From NCBI RefSeq assembly GCF_900107155.1, contig NZ_FNOX01000005.1, positions 1 through 64,000 of the forward strand: a stretch of 64,000 nt of DNA. Reading direction: 5' to 3'. This DNA is from Pseudomonas salomonii (lineage in GTDB: Bacteria; Pseudomonadota; Gammaproteobacteria; Pseudomonadales; Pseudomonadaceae). Positions 50,316-59,047 of this stretch are shown here, piece by piece. Both the position numbers and the translations under genes were made by a program. The stretch's first letter is position 1. Each line of letters starts with the position of its first letter. The notes beneath the pieces are model-generated. The model did not search any database. It was not told where the DNA came from and worked only from the letters and a program-made list of their open reading frames with translations.

Positions 50316-51922
50316 ACTCGATCTTCCTGCGCATCTACGGCGGCATGTGCGCGGCGCTGGTCCTGGTGGCGTTGCTCGGCGTGCTGGCCCTGCACCTGCT
50401 CAATGAAGTGCGCAGCGGCCAGTACCGTGAGCGTCTGGCCCACGGCACCTTCGCGCTGATGGGCGACAACCTGCAACCGATGAGCGCGATCGAGCGCCAG
50501 CGCGCCCTGGCGGTGTGGGAGCGCTTGCTCGGCATTCCCCTGGAACTGCGTCCCTTGGCGGACGCCCAGTTGGACCTGACCCAGCGCAATCGCCTGCAAC
50601 GTGGCCAGGTGCTGGTGGAGCAGACCGGCCCGCATGCCGCGCGCGTGCTGCGCCTGGTCAGCGAACAGTCGCAGCTTGTGCTAACGGGTGAAGTGCAGCA
50701 GATCAGCGAGCAGCTGGCGCGTGCGACGATTTACCTGCTGGCTGACGAACTGGTGCGCTTCCCGGTGGCCGAGCAGCCGCAACGCCTGGCGGACATAAAA
50801 GAGGCCAAGGGTTTTGGCTTTGAGATGCACCTGATGACGCTGGATCAGGCGGATATGGATGACGACCAGCGCCGCCGCGTCGCGGAAGGCGATACGGTGA
50901 TGGCCCTGGGCAAGGGCGGCGATTCCATCCGCGTATTCGCCGGTATGGTCGGCACGCCGTGGGTGCTGGAAATCGGCCCGCTGTATCAAATGAACCCGTA
51001 CCCGCCGCAGTGGCTGATCCTGATCGCGTTGATCAGCCTCACGCTCATCGGGTTGATCGTGTACCTCTTGGTGCGTCAGCTCGAACGGCGCCTCAAAGGC
51101 CTGGAAGCAGCGGCCACGCGCATCGCCAAAGGCAACCTGGAAGTGCGTGTGCCGGCCCGTGGCGCCGATTCGGTAGGGCGTTTGGCCGCCGCCTTTAATG
51201 GCATGGCCGAGCACTTGCAGCAATTGCTGGCGATCCAGCGCGAGCTGGTGCGCGCGGTCTCCCACGAGTTGCGCACCCCGGTGGCGCGCCTGCGCTTTGG
51301 CCTGGAGATGATCGGCGACGCCGCCACCCCAGAGGCGCGGCGTAAATATATGGAAGGCATGGACAGCGATATCCAGGACCTCGACGGCCTGGTCGACGAG
51401 ATGCTCACCTACGCCCGCCTGGAGCAAGGCGCGCCGGAGCTGAATTTCCAGCGGGTCGACCTTAATGCCTTGCTCGATCAGGTGATCGGCGAATTATCGC
51501 CACTGCGCCCGCAGGTCAGTGTCGCCCGTGGCATCTGCCTGTCCTCGGCACATTGGGATGACGCCTGGGTCGACGCCGAACCGCGCTACCTGCACCGCGC
51601 CCTGCAAAATTTGGTGAGCAATGCCATGCGCCATGCCCAAAGCCAGGTATTGATTAGTTATCAAGTGGGCCAGGTGCGCTGCCGCATCGATGTGGAAGAT
51701 GACGGGCCGGGCGTGCCGGAAAGCGCCTGGGAGCGGATCTTCACGCCATTCTTGCGTCTGGACGACAGTCGCACGCGAGCTTCAGGCGGGCATGGTCTGG
51801 GTTTGTCGATCGTGCGGCGGATTATCTATTGGCACGGCGGGCGGGCGTTGATCAGCAAGAGCAACAACCTGGGTGGGGCGTGTTTCAGTTTGAGTTGGCC
51901 CAGGGATCAGGACAAGACTTAA
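50312..51922 (+). CDS. Sensor histidine kinase (RstB-like), partner of the upstream regulator
   Basis: A 536-residue kinase with a GTG start (VNSIFLRIYGGMCAALVLVALLGVLALHLL) overlapping the regulator stop as GTGA. It has a first membrane helix (8–30), a periplasmic sensor of about 200 residues, a second helix (about 230–252), HAMP, HisKA with His318 in AVSHELRTPVARLRF, and a HATPase with NAMRH, DDGPGVP and SGGHGLGLSIVRRI. It phosphorylates the RstA-like protein. The signal is unknown. Confidence 0.93.
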   Translation: MNSIFLRIYGGMCAALVLVALLGVLALHLLNEVRSGQYRERLAHGTFALMGDNLQPMSAIERQRALAVWERLLGIPLELRPLADAQLDLTQRNRLQRGQVLVEQTGPHAARVLRLVSEQSQLVLTGEVQQISEQLARATIYLLADELVRFPVAEQPQRLADIKEAKGFGFEMHLMTLDQADMDDDQRRRVAEGDTVMALGKGGDSIRVFAGMVGTPWVLEIGPLYQMNPYPPQWLILIALISLTLIGLIVYLLVRQLERRLKGLEAAATRIAKGNLEVRVPARGADSVGRLAAAFNGMAEHLQQLLAIQRELVRAVSHELRTPVARLRFGLEMIGDAATPEARRKYMEGMDSDIQDLDGLVDEMLTYARLEQGAPELNFQRVDLNALLDQVIGELSPLRPQVSVARGICLSSAHWDDAWVDAEPRYLHRALQNLVSNAMRHAQSQVLISYQVGQVRCRIDVEDDGPGVPESAWERIFTPFLRLDDSRTRASGGHGLGLSIVRRIIYWHGGRALISKSNNLGGACFSLSWPRDQDKT

Positions 51923-51930
51923 GACCGCCA

Positions 51931-52005
51931 TCGCAGGCAAGCCAGCTCCCACATTTTGAATGCATTCGCAAACCTAAGGTGGGAGCCGGGCTTGCCCGAG
52001 ATAGC
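51931..52005. repeat. Two REP units of different class, tail-to-tail
   Basis: CAAGCCAGCTCCCACA (to about 51955) and GTGGGAGCCGGGCTTGCCCGAGAT (from 51980) point outward with 25 bases between. This is the reverse arrangement of a normal REPIN. Confidence 0.8.
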
Positions 52006-52011
52006 GATCTA

Positions 52012-52728
52012 TCAGGCGCCGACCGCCACCAGACTCAACAACTGCTCCCCCTCCACCGCAAATTGCCCCTCCAACTCCTTGCCATAACACCATTCAGCAG
52101 ACAGGTCCGTCAGCAACCGCAACCGCACGCGCCCGGCCTGCGACCACTCAAGCACCTCGGCATGCTCAAAGTAGAAACGCTTTTGCACAATCGGATACAG
52201 CGCTTTGAACAGGCTCTCCTTGACCGAAAACGTCAGCGTCACCAGCAAGGCAACCTGCTCGCGTGGCCCCAGTGCCATGCGCTGCAATTCGTCGGGCGTC
52301 AGAATCTCCCCAGCCAAACGCTCCGCCCGCTCCAATGACAGCAGGTTCTCCAGGTCCATCCCCAGCCCGCGCCATTGCGCCTTGTGCCCGACAATGGCCG
52401 CTGCATGCCCGGTGCTGTGGGTGATGGAGCCGCTGATATGCCCAGGCCACACCGGCGCACGGTCATCACCGATGGCCGGCACGCAATCCAGTTGGTCAAG
52501 CTGTTGCAGCGCTGCGCGGGCGCACAGGCGACCGGCGAGGAATTCCGCCTGGCGTTTGGCCACCGAGCGCTGGATGCTGGCCGGCGGCGGCACTGCGCTG
52601 CGCTGGAAGTCATCGGCGAGCAACAAGGCCGGGTCGAATCGCGTGCTCAAGAACACCGTGCCCGGCAGCGGGATGGGCAGTGGCCAATGGGCGTCGAGTG
52701 GGGTGCAGCAAGCGGGTAGAGGCGTCAT
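52012..52728 (-). CDS. pcpS: 4'-phosphopantetheinyl transferase PcpS
   Basis: A 238-residue Sfp/EntD-type PPTase. It moves 4'-phosphopantetheine from CoA to carrier proteins. Signature motifs are RQAEFLAGRLCARAAL (about 58–73), DDRAPVWPGHISGSITHS, the Mg-binding GMDLE, and FSVKESLFKALYP. The end RFYFEHAEVLEW…LLSLVAVGA closely matches P. aeruginosa PcpS (PA1165), the single broad-range enzyme serving acyl and siderophore carrier proteins. No clear ribosome site is seen before the ATG at 52728. Confidence 0.92.
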   Translation of the reverse strand: MTPLPACCTPLDAHWPLPIPLPGTVFLSTRFDPALLLADDFQRSAVPPPASIQRSVAKRQAEFLAGRLCARAALQQLDQLDCVPAIGDDRAPVWPGHISGSITHSTGHAAAIVGHKAQWRGLGMDLENLLSLERAERLAGEILTPDELQRMALGPREQVALLVTLTFSVKESLFKALYPIVQKRFYFEHAEVLEWSQAGRVRLRLLTDLSAEWCYGKELEGQFAVEGEQLLSLVAVGA

Positions 52729-52775
52729 GCGCGGTATTTTGCGTCAGTTGGTACGCCAGTGCATAGCCCGCAGCG

Positions 52776-52831
52776 GTTCAGGCCAGGTTCAGAGCCCGTT
52801 CAGGGGGAGTTCAGGGGCGCCTGCGTAGTCT
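52776..52831 (+). promoter_or_regulatory. PhoP-type box array and promoter of the phoPQ operon
   Basis: GTTCAG occurs four times at exact 11-base steps (52776, 52787, 52798, 52809), all direct. TAGTCT (52826–52831) is a plausible -10 lying 11 bases after the last copy, where PhoP boxes of other bacteria sit. This is consistent with autoregulation of phoPQ (inference). Confidence 0.8.
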
Positions 52832-52866
52832 GGCTTTAACAGCCAAAACGCGTAGAGGTAAGCCCA

Positions 52867-53175
52867 ATGACTGCGATCAAAAAGCTGATTCTGGCCTTAA
52901 GCATGCTCGGTGCCACTGCTGGGGTTCAGGCTTCGGACGGTGCTTTTGCCGGGTTCGGCAGCGAGAAAACCAGGAAATCCAGCAACCTGATCCAACGTGT
53001 GAGCCTCGAAGAGGTAGGCGGCCAGGCCGCGCCTTGGGGCCAATCCTTGGGCATGACCACGCCGCAACCTGCCTACCGTACCGGCTACGAACACCTGACG
53101 GGCCAATACAATGGCATTAAACTGCGCCCGCAAGACTTGCAGGGCCGCTATGATATCCCCCTGTCGGACAGTTGA
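52867..53175 (+). CDS. Small exported protein, first gene of the phoPQ operon
   Basis: A 102-residue protein with signal peptide MTAIKKLILALSMLGATAGVQA (cleavage before SDGAF). The mature 80 residues are polar (FGSEKTRKSSNLIQRVSLEEVGG, YRTGYEHLTGQYNGIKLRPQDLQGRYDIPLSDS) and unrecognised. It occupies the place of oprH in P. aeruginosa, but it lacks beta-barrel length. 18 bases separate it from phoP. A role in the envelope response to low Mg2+ is inferred from position. Confidence 0.8.
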   Translation: MTAIKKLILALSMLGATAGVQASDGAFAGFGSEKTRKSSNLIQRVSLEEVGGQAAPWGQSLGMTTPQPAYRTGYEHLTGQYNGIKLRPQDLQGRYDIPLSDS

Positions 53176-53193
53176 ATCGCCTTGGAGAGCCTT

Positions 53194-53871
53194 ATGAAAT
53201 TGCTGGTCGTGGAAGATGAGGCGCTGCTGCGCCATCACCTGTTCACCCGCCTGACCGACAGCGGCCATGTGGTCGAAGCTGTGGCCAATGCCGAGGAAGC
53301 CCTGTACCAGACCGGCCAATTCAACCATGACCTGGCGATTATCGACCTGGGCCTGCCCGGCATGGGCGGCCTGGACCTGATCCGCCAACTGCGCAGCCAG
53401 GCCAAGACTTTTCCGATCCTGATCCTCACCGCGCGCGGCAACTGGCAGGACAAGGTCGAAGGCCTGGCCGCCGGTGCCGACGATTACGTGGTCAAGCCGT
53501 TCCAGTTCGAAGAACTGGAGGCGCGGATGAACGCCTTGCTGCGCCGCTCCAGCGGGTTCACCCAATCGACCATCGTCGCCGGGCCGTTGCTGCTGGACCT
53601 CAATCGCAAACAAGCCTCGCTGGATGAGCAGCCGCTGGCGCTGACGGCCTACGAGTACCGGATTCTCGAGTACCTGATGCGTCATCATCAGCAAGTGGTC
53701 GCCAAGGACCGCTTGATGGAGCAGCTCTACCCCGATGACGACGAGCGTGATCCGAACGTGATCGAAGTGCTGGTGGGTCGCCTGCGCCGCAAGCTGGAAG
53801 GCCCGGCCGGGTTCAAGCCGATCGACACCGTGCGTGGCCTGGGCTACCTGTTCAATGAGCGCTGCCGTTGA
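53194..53871 (+). CDS. phoP: Response regulator PhoP
   Basis: A 225-residue OmpR-family regulator, MKLLVVEDEALLRHHL. Phosphoacceptor Asp51 in AIIDLGLPGMGG and Lys101 in VVKPFQFEEL are present. The winged helix (about 130–220) includes LTAYEYRILEYLMRHHQQVVAKDRLMEQLYPDDDERDPNVIEVLVGRLRRKLEG, which is PhoP-like. The start at 53194 has GGAG upstream; an ATG four codons earlier is less likely. It controls low-Mg2+ and cationic-peptide responses. Confidence 0.95.
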   Translation: MKLLVVEDEALLRHHLFTRLTDSGHVVEAVANAEEALYQTGQFNHDLAIIDLGLPGMGGLDLIRQLRSQAKTFPILILTARGNWQDKVEGLAAGADDYVVKPFQFEELEARMNALLRRSSGFTQSTIVAGPLLLDLNRKQASLDEQPLALTAYEYRILEYLMRHHQQVVAKDRLMEQLYPDDDERDPNVIEVLVGRLRRKLEGPAGFKPIDTVRGLGYLFNERCR

Positions 53872-55214
53872 TTCGCTCGCTACGTGTGCGCTTGATGCTC
53901 GCGGCCACCACCCTGGCCGTGCTGTTTATGCTGGGCTTGTTGCCCGCCATGCAAGGCGCGTTCAGCCTGGCGCTGCAGGATTCCATCGAGCAGCGCCTGG
54001 CCTCGGATGTGACTACGCTGATTTCCGCCGCGCGGGTCGAAAACAACCGTCTGTTGATGCCGGCGCAGTTGCCGGACGAACGCTTCAACCTCACTGACAG
54101 CCGCCTGCTCGGTTACATCTACGACCGTGAAGGCCATCTGGTCTGGCGCTCGCGGGCGACTCAGGAAGAAAACATCAACTACAAGCCGCGCTACGACGGG
54201 CGCGGTAATGAATTTGCGCGGATTCGCGAAGCCAATGGCCAGGAGTTCTTCGTGTATGACGTCGAGGTCAAGCTGCTGGGCGGCAAGAGCGCGGCGTTCA
54301 GTATCGTCGCGCTGCAACCGGTGCGTGAATACCAACTGACCCTCGAAGGCCTGCAGGAAAACCTCTACCTGGGTTTCGGCGCGGCCTTGCTGGTATTGCT
54401 GACGCTGTTGTGGCTGGGCCTGACCTGGGGCCTGCAAGCCTTGCGCCGCTTGAGTCAGGAACTTGACCAGATCGAAGGCGGCACCCGCGAAAGCCTCACC
54501 GAAGAACACCCCCGCGAACTGCTGCGCCTGACCGGCTCGCTCAACCGTTTGCTGCACAGTGAGCGCGAGCAGCGGGCGCGCTACCGCGACTCCCTCGACG
54601 ACCTGGCCCACAGCCTGAAAACCCCGCTGGCGGTGTTGCAGGGCGTGAGTGAGGACATGGCCCAGCGCCCGGAAGAGCGCGGCCAGGCCTGGGTGCTTCA
54701 ATCGCAGATCGAACGCATGAGCCAGCAGATCGGCTACCAATTGCAGCGCGCCAGCCTGCGTAAAAGTGGCCTGGTGCGTCACCAGGTGCGCCTGGAACCG
54801 GTGTTGCAAAGCCTGTGTGACACGCTGGACAAGGTTTACCGCGACAAACGCGTGACCGTGACCCTTGAGTTGCCGCCCCAGTGTGATGTGCCGATCGAGA
54901 AGGGCGCACTGCTTGAAATGCTCGGCAACCTGCTGGAAAACGCTTATCGCCTGTGCCTGAGTGAAGTGCGCATCAGCCTGACGGAGAACCTTGAAGGCAC
55001 TGAGCTGTGCATCGAAGATGACGGCCCTGGCGTGCCGCCCGATCAGCGTGCGCGGATTCTGCAAAGGGGTGAGCGGCTGGACCGTCAGCATCCGGGGCAG
55101 GGTATCGGCCTGGCGGTGGTCAAGGACATCATTGAAAGCTACAGCGCGCGGCTGACCCTTGGGGATTCGCCGTTGGGTGGCGCGGCGTTCAAGATTCACT
55201 TTCCGGCGGCTTGA
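53868..55214 (+). CDS. phoQ: Sensor histidine kinase PhoQ
   Basis: A 448-residue kinase beginning at TTG (IRSLRVRLMLAATTLAVLFMLGLLP), overlapping the phoP stop by four bases. It has two membrane helices (about 8–28 and 163–185) enclosing the sensor domain, and HAMP. The phospho-His is His248 in DDLAHSLKTPLAVLQG. The ATPase has NLLENAYRLC, DDGPGVPP and GIGLAVVKDI. It senses Mg2+ and cationic peptides in the periplasm. Confidence 0.94.
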   Translation: MIRSLRVRLMLAATTLAVLFMLGLLPAMQGAFSLALQDSIEQRLASDVTTLISAARVENNRLLMPAQLPDERFNLTDSRLLGYIYDREGHLVWRSRATQEENINYKPRYDGRGNEFARIREANGQEFFVYDVEVKLLGGKSAAFSIVALQPVREYQLTLEGLQENLYLGFGAALLVLLTLLWLGLTWGLQALRRLSQELDQIEGGTRESLTEEHPRELLRLTGSLNRLLHSEREQRARYRDSLDDLAHSLKTPLAVLQGVSEDMAQRPEERGQAWVLQSQIERMSQQIGYQLQRASLRKSGLVRHQVRLEPVLQSLCDTLDKVYRDKRVTVTLELPPQCDVPIEKGALLEMLGNLLENAYRLCLSEVRISLTENLEGTELCIEDDGPGVPPDQRARILQRGERLDRQHPGQGIGLAVVKDIIESYSARLTLGDSPLGGAAFKIHFPAA

Positions 55215-55255
55215 TCCTTGTTGCCCTTACTGGCCTCATCGCAGGCAATCCACCT

Positions 55256-56254
55256 CTAGCTTTCTTGCGCCCGATACGCCCCCGGCGTCAGCCCGGTCCA
55301 CTTCTTGAACGCCCGATGAAACGCCGACGGTTCCGAAAACCCCAACTGCTCGGCAATCTCCTGCAACGACAAATCCGCACGCCCCAAGTGATAAATGGCG
55401 ATGTCCCGCCGCAACTCATCCTTGAGCGCCTGAAAGCTGGTGCCTTCCTCGCGCAAATGCCGGCGCAGGGTTTGCGGGCTGATGTGCAGGTGCTGGGCGA
55501 CGGCCTCCAGGTCGGGCCAGGGCGTGCGGTCGCGGCTGAGCAGGCGGCGCAGCTGGCTGCTTAAGCTGTCGCCTTCATCGGGCCGCGACAACAGGTCAGC
55601 GGGCGAGCGCTCGAGAAAGTGCTTAAGGGTGCGCTCGTCCTGCAACAACGGCAGGCTCAGGTATCGGGCGGGAAACACCAGGCTGCTGTTCGGTGCGCCA
55701 AATACCTGAGGGCACGGGAACAGCAGGTCGTATTCGCCCGCATGGGCCGGCATCGGGTAGCTGAACGTGGCCTGCTGCAGCCGGATACGCTGGCCGATCA
55801 ACCAACTGCCCAGGCGATGCCAGATCACCAGCAGGCACTCGCTGAGAAAGTGGTCCGGGTCCCACAGCTGCGAATCGTCCAGGCTCAAACGGGCCAAGTC
55901 GCCTTCTCTGGTCAACTGCCAGCGCGGCCCCTGCGGGAATAGGCTATAAAATAATAAGCCGCGTTCCAGAGCCTTCTCCAGGGTGCGGCAGTGAATCAGC
56001 GCGTGGCACATCATGGCGAAGGTGCCGCGCTTGCTCGGGCCTTCGGCAAACCCCAGGTATTCGTCGTCCAGCCCCAGCCATAGCATTTGTAACAACCGGG
56101 TAAATTGCTCGGGGGCGATGCGGGCGCGGGGTTCGCTCAGCAGTTCCGGGGTGATGCCCACTTGCAGCAGCAGGCCCGAATAGTCGTAACCCGCGCGGCG
56201 CGCACCGCCCAGAGCGGCGCGGGCGTAGTGACTGGCGATGGTACGTTCACGCAT
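55256..56254 (-). CDS. AraC-family regulator (OruR-like, Arabinose_bd domain)
   Basis: A 332-residue regulator. An N-terminal ligand-type domain (about 20–205; GLLLQVGITPELLSEPRARIAPEQFTRLLQ) and a C-terminal AraC domain (about 235–330; VAQHLHISPQTLRRHLREEGTSFQALKDELRRDIA and SLQEIAEQLGFSEPSAFHRAFKKWTGLTPGAYR) are visible. Similar regulators lie near dctA in pseudomonads. It is divergent from dctA and could control it or itself through the palindromes between them (inference). Confidence 0.9.
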   Translation of the reverse strand: MRERTIASHYARAALGGARRAGYDYSGLLLQVGITPELLSEPRARIAPEQFTRLLQMLWLGLDDEYLGFAEGPSKRGTFAMMCHALIHCRTLEKALERGLLFYSLFPQGPRWQLTREGDLARLSLDDSQLWDPDHFLSECLLVIWHRLGSWLIGQRIRLQQATFSYPMPAHAGEYDLLFPCPQVFGAPNSSLVFPARYLSLPLLQDERTLKHFLERSPADLLSRPDEGDSLSSQLRRLLSRDRTPWPDLEAVAQHLHISPQTLRRHLREEGTSFQALKDELRRDIAIYHLGRADLSLQEIAEQLGFSEPSAFHRAFKKWTGLTPGAYRAQES

Positions 56255-56593
56255 GTGAGGGCCTCGTCCATGGAGTGGCGGATGTTAGCCATCACCGGGT
56301 AGGGCGACAAGGCGGATATCCGCCAAATTGTAGGACGAGATGGGGTGAGTGGGCGGAATTCCGCCACCTCATCCACAGTGGCGAGGGCGTGATGTTTGTC
56401 CTGGGCCCTGATGTCTAAAGGCCTTCAGGCGATTAGAGCAAAGTGGCACGGCGTTTGCGATAGGGATTACAGCGCAGGAATGTTCCTACAGGCCTCGCAA
56501 ACAACAAATCCCTCCAGTGCAGGAGGGTTCGCAATTGAAGTGTCGTGGGCAATGGCGGATCTTTGCCACACGGTGCGATTGAGGAACTTTGCA
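56255..56593 (+). promoter_or_regulatory. dctA control region: twin palindromes and sigma-54 promoter
   Basis: GGCGGATATCCGCC (56311–56324) and GGCGGAATTCCGCC (56352–56365) are perfect 14-bp palindromes centred 41 bases apart. TGGCACGGCGTTTGC (56444–56458) is a consensus sigma-54 promoter (GG-N10-GC). The layout matches DctD-type enhancer sites upstream of an RpoN promoter, the known mode of dctA control. AACAACAA at 56500–56507 in the leader may be an Hfq/Crc site. Confidence 0.75.
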
Positions 56594-57925
56594 ATGACGA
56601 CTCGTCAGCCAATCTACAAATCCCTGTATTTCCAGGTGATCGTCGCAATCGTTATCGGTATTTTGCTCGGTCACTTCTACCCGCAGACCGGCGTGGCCCT
56701 CAAGCCACTGGGTGACGGCTTTATCAAGCTGATCAAAATGGTCATTGCCCCGATCATCTTCTGCACCGTTGTCAGCGGCATCGCCGGCATGCAAAGCATG
56801 AAATCGGTGGGCAAAACCGGCGGCTACGCGCTGCTGTACTTCGAAGTTGTTTCCACCATCGCCCTGCTGATCGGCCTGATCGTGGTCAACGTTGTGCAAC
56901 CGGGCGCCGGCATGCACATCGACGTAGCGACCCTGGACGCCTCCAAAGTCGCGGCCTACGTGACCGCCGGTGCAGACCAGAGCGTGGTTGGCTTTATCCT
57001 CAATGTGATCCCGAACACCATCGTCGGCGCTTTCGCCAACGGCGACATCCTGCAAGTACTGATGTTCTCGGTGATCTTCGGTTTTGCCCTGCATCGCCTG
57101 GGTGCCTACGGCAAGCCGGTGCTGGACTTCATCGATCGCTTCGCCCACGTGATGTTCAACATCATCAACATGATCATGAAGCTCGCGCCAATCGGTGCCC
57201 TGGGCGCCATGGCGTTCACCATCGGCGCCTACGGTGTAGGTTCCCTGGTGCAGCTGGGCCAGCTGATGATCTGCTTCTACATCACTTGCATCCTGTTTGT
57301 GGTGGTGGTGCTGGGCGCTATCTGCCGCGCCCACGGTTTCAGCGTGTTGAAGCTGGTTCGCTACATCCGTGAAGAGCTGTTGATCGTACTGGGTACTTCC
57401 TCCTCCGAATCCGCACTGCCACGCATGCTGATCAAGATGGAGCGTCTGGGCGCGAAGAAATCCGTAGTAGGCCTGGTGATTCCGACCGGCTACTCCTTCA
57501 ACCTCGACGGTACTTCGATCTACCTGACCATGGCTGCCGTGTTCATCGCCCAGGCGACTGACACCCACATGGACATCACCCACCAGATCACCCTGCTGCT
57601 GGTGCTGCTGCTGTCCTCCAAAGGCGCTGCAGGCGTGACCGGTTCGGGCTTCATCGTACTGGCCGCCACCCTGTCGGCCGTAGGCCACCTGCCGGTTGCC
57701 GGCCTGGCGCTGATCCTGGGTATTGACCGCTTCATGTCCGAAGCCCGCGCACTGACCAACCTGGTGGGCAACGCGGTTGCCACCATCGTTGTGGCCAAGT
57801 GGGTTAAAGAACTGGACACCGACAAGCTGCACAGCGAGTTGGCATCCGGCGGCACCGGTATCTCCGATACCCGTCCGGAAGATGACCTGGGCGTGGCCGA
57901 AGGCCCGGCGCCTGCCATCAAGTAA
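56594..57925 (+). CDS. dctA: C4-dicarboxylate/H+ symporter DctA
   Basis: A 443-residue DAACS-family carrier starting [26 protein letters not shown]. It takes up succinate, fumarate and malate with protons. Landmarks are the serine-rich hairpin [15 protein letters not shown], the [18 protein letters not shown] motif and the [22 protein letters not shown] hairpin. The start at 56594 has GAGGAAC upstream; the frame opens 66 codons earlier across the promoter. A terminator follows. Confidence 0.96.
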   Translation: MTTRQPIYKSLYFQVIVAIVIGILLGHFYPQTGVALKPLGDGFIKLIKMVIAPIIFCTVVSGIAGMQSMKSVGKTGGYALLYFEVVSTIALLIGLIVVNVVQPGAGMHIDVATLDASKVAAYVTAGADQSVVGFILNVIPNTIVGAFANGDILQVLMFSVIFGFALHRLGAYGKPVLDFIDRFAHVMFNIINMIMKLAPIGALGAMAFTIGAYGVGSLVQLGQLMICFYITCILFVVVVLGAICRAHGFSVLKLVRYIREELLIVLGTSSSESALPRMLIKMERLGAKKSVVGLVIPTGYSFNLDGTSIYLTMAAVFIAQATDTHMDITHQITLLLVLLLSSKGAAGVTGSGFIVLAATLSAVGHLPVAGLALILGIDRFMSEARALTNLVGNAVATIVVAKWVKELDTDKLHSELASGGTGISDTRPEDDLGVAEGPAPAIK

Positions 57926-57959
57926 AATGCCCAGGGTGTGAACAACACCCAAAGCCTGC

Positions 57960-57986
57960 AAACGCCCCGACTGGTTCGGGGCGTTT
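57960..57986 (+). terminator. Terminator after dctA
   Basis: AAACGCCCCGA pairs with TCGGGGCGTTT, then GCGTTT. Confidence 0.85.
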
Positions 57987-58060
57987 GCGTTTCTGACGTG
58001 GCGCTTTGGGTTTTGCTTGCTTTACAGTAAGTGAATACTTTATCCGCTGTAGGAGACCTG

Positions 58061-59047
58061 ATGGACAGTGTGGATCTGAATGTCCTGCGCAGCGTGCTCG
58101 AATGGCGCCGTGCCGGGCACCGAGTGGTGTTGTACAGCGTGGTTCAGACCTGGGGCAGCGCGCCACGCCCGCCGGGGGCAATGCTGGCTTTGCGTGGCGA
58201 TGGTGTGGTGATCGGCTCGGTGTCGGGCGGTTGCATCGAGGACGACTTGATCGCGCGCTTGCAGGATGGTCGCTTGCCGGAGGATGGCCCGCCGGTGCAG
58301 TTGGTGACCTACGGCGTCACCCGCGATGAGGCGGCGCGTTTCGGCTTGCCGTGCGGCGGCACGTTGCGCCTGACTGAGGAACGCGTGGATGAATTCGGCT
58401 GGGTCTCGCAATTGCTGGCGCGCTGTGAAGACCACCAGATTGTCGCGCGTGAGCTGGACCTGAGCAGTGGCAAGGTCACCTTGAGCGGCGCGGCCAAGAC
58501 CGATGTCGTGACCTTTGATGGCGAGCGCCTGCGGGCTATCTACGGCCCGCGTTGGCGTTTGCTGTTGATCGGCGCCGGGCAGTTGTCGCGCTACGTGGCT
58601 GAAATGGCGCGCCTGCTGGATTTCGAAGTGCTGATCTGCGACCCGCGCGAAGAATTCGTCTACGGCTGGGAAGAGCAGCATGGCCGCTTTGTGCCCGGCA
58701 TGCCGGATGAGGCGGTGCTGAATATCCAGACGGATGAGCGCACGGCTATCGTCTGCCTGACGCACGACCCTCGATTGGACGATATGGCGCTGCTGACGGC
58801 GCTCGACTCATCGGCGTTCTACATTGGCGCCCTCGGTTCGCGGGTCAATACGCAAAAGCGCCGGGAAACCCTGGCGGCGCTGGGGTTGTCGGCTGAGGCG
58901 ATTGCACGTCTGCATGGGCCGATCGGGTTGCATATCGGTAGTCATACACCGGCGGAAATTGCTCTGTCACTGATGGCGGAAATTGTCGCGATCAAGAACG
59001 GTGTTGCGCCAATGCAGAAAAAACCAATGCCCGTGGTGGCTGAGTAG
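58061..59047 (+). CDS. XdhC/CoxF-family molybdenum-enzyme maturation protein
   Basis: A 328-residue XdhC-family protein starting MDSVDLNVLRSVLEWRRAGHRVVLYSVVQTWGSAPRPPG. It has the N-terminal XdhC/CoxI signature with SVSGGCIEDDLIARL and a C-terminal Rossmann domain (LLLIGAGQLSRYVAEMARLLDF near 175, AFYIGALGSR). Family members deliver sulfurated cofactor to molybdenum hydroxylases. The ribosome site TAGGAGA precedes 58061. It overlaps the mobA-like gene by one base, a common pairing. The target hydroxylase is not in the window. Confidence 0.9.
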   Translation: MDSVDLNVLRSVLEWRRAGHRVVLYSVVQTWGSAPRPPGAMLALRGDGVVIGSVSGGCIEDDLIARLQDGRLPEDGPPVQLVTYGVTRDEAARFGLPCGGTLRLTEERVDEFGWVSQLLARCEDHQIVARELDLSSGKVTLSGAAKTDVVTFDGERLRAIYGPRWRLLLIGAGQLSRYVAEMARLLDFEVLICDPREEFVYGWEEQHGRFVPGMPDEAVLNIQTDERTAIVCLTHDPRLDDMALLTALDSSAFYIGALGSRVNTQKRRETLAALGLSAEAIARLHGPIGLHIGSHTPAEIALSLMAEIVAIKNGVAPMQKKPMPVVAE

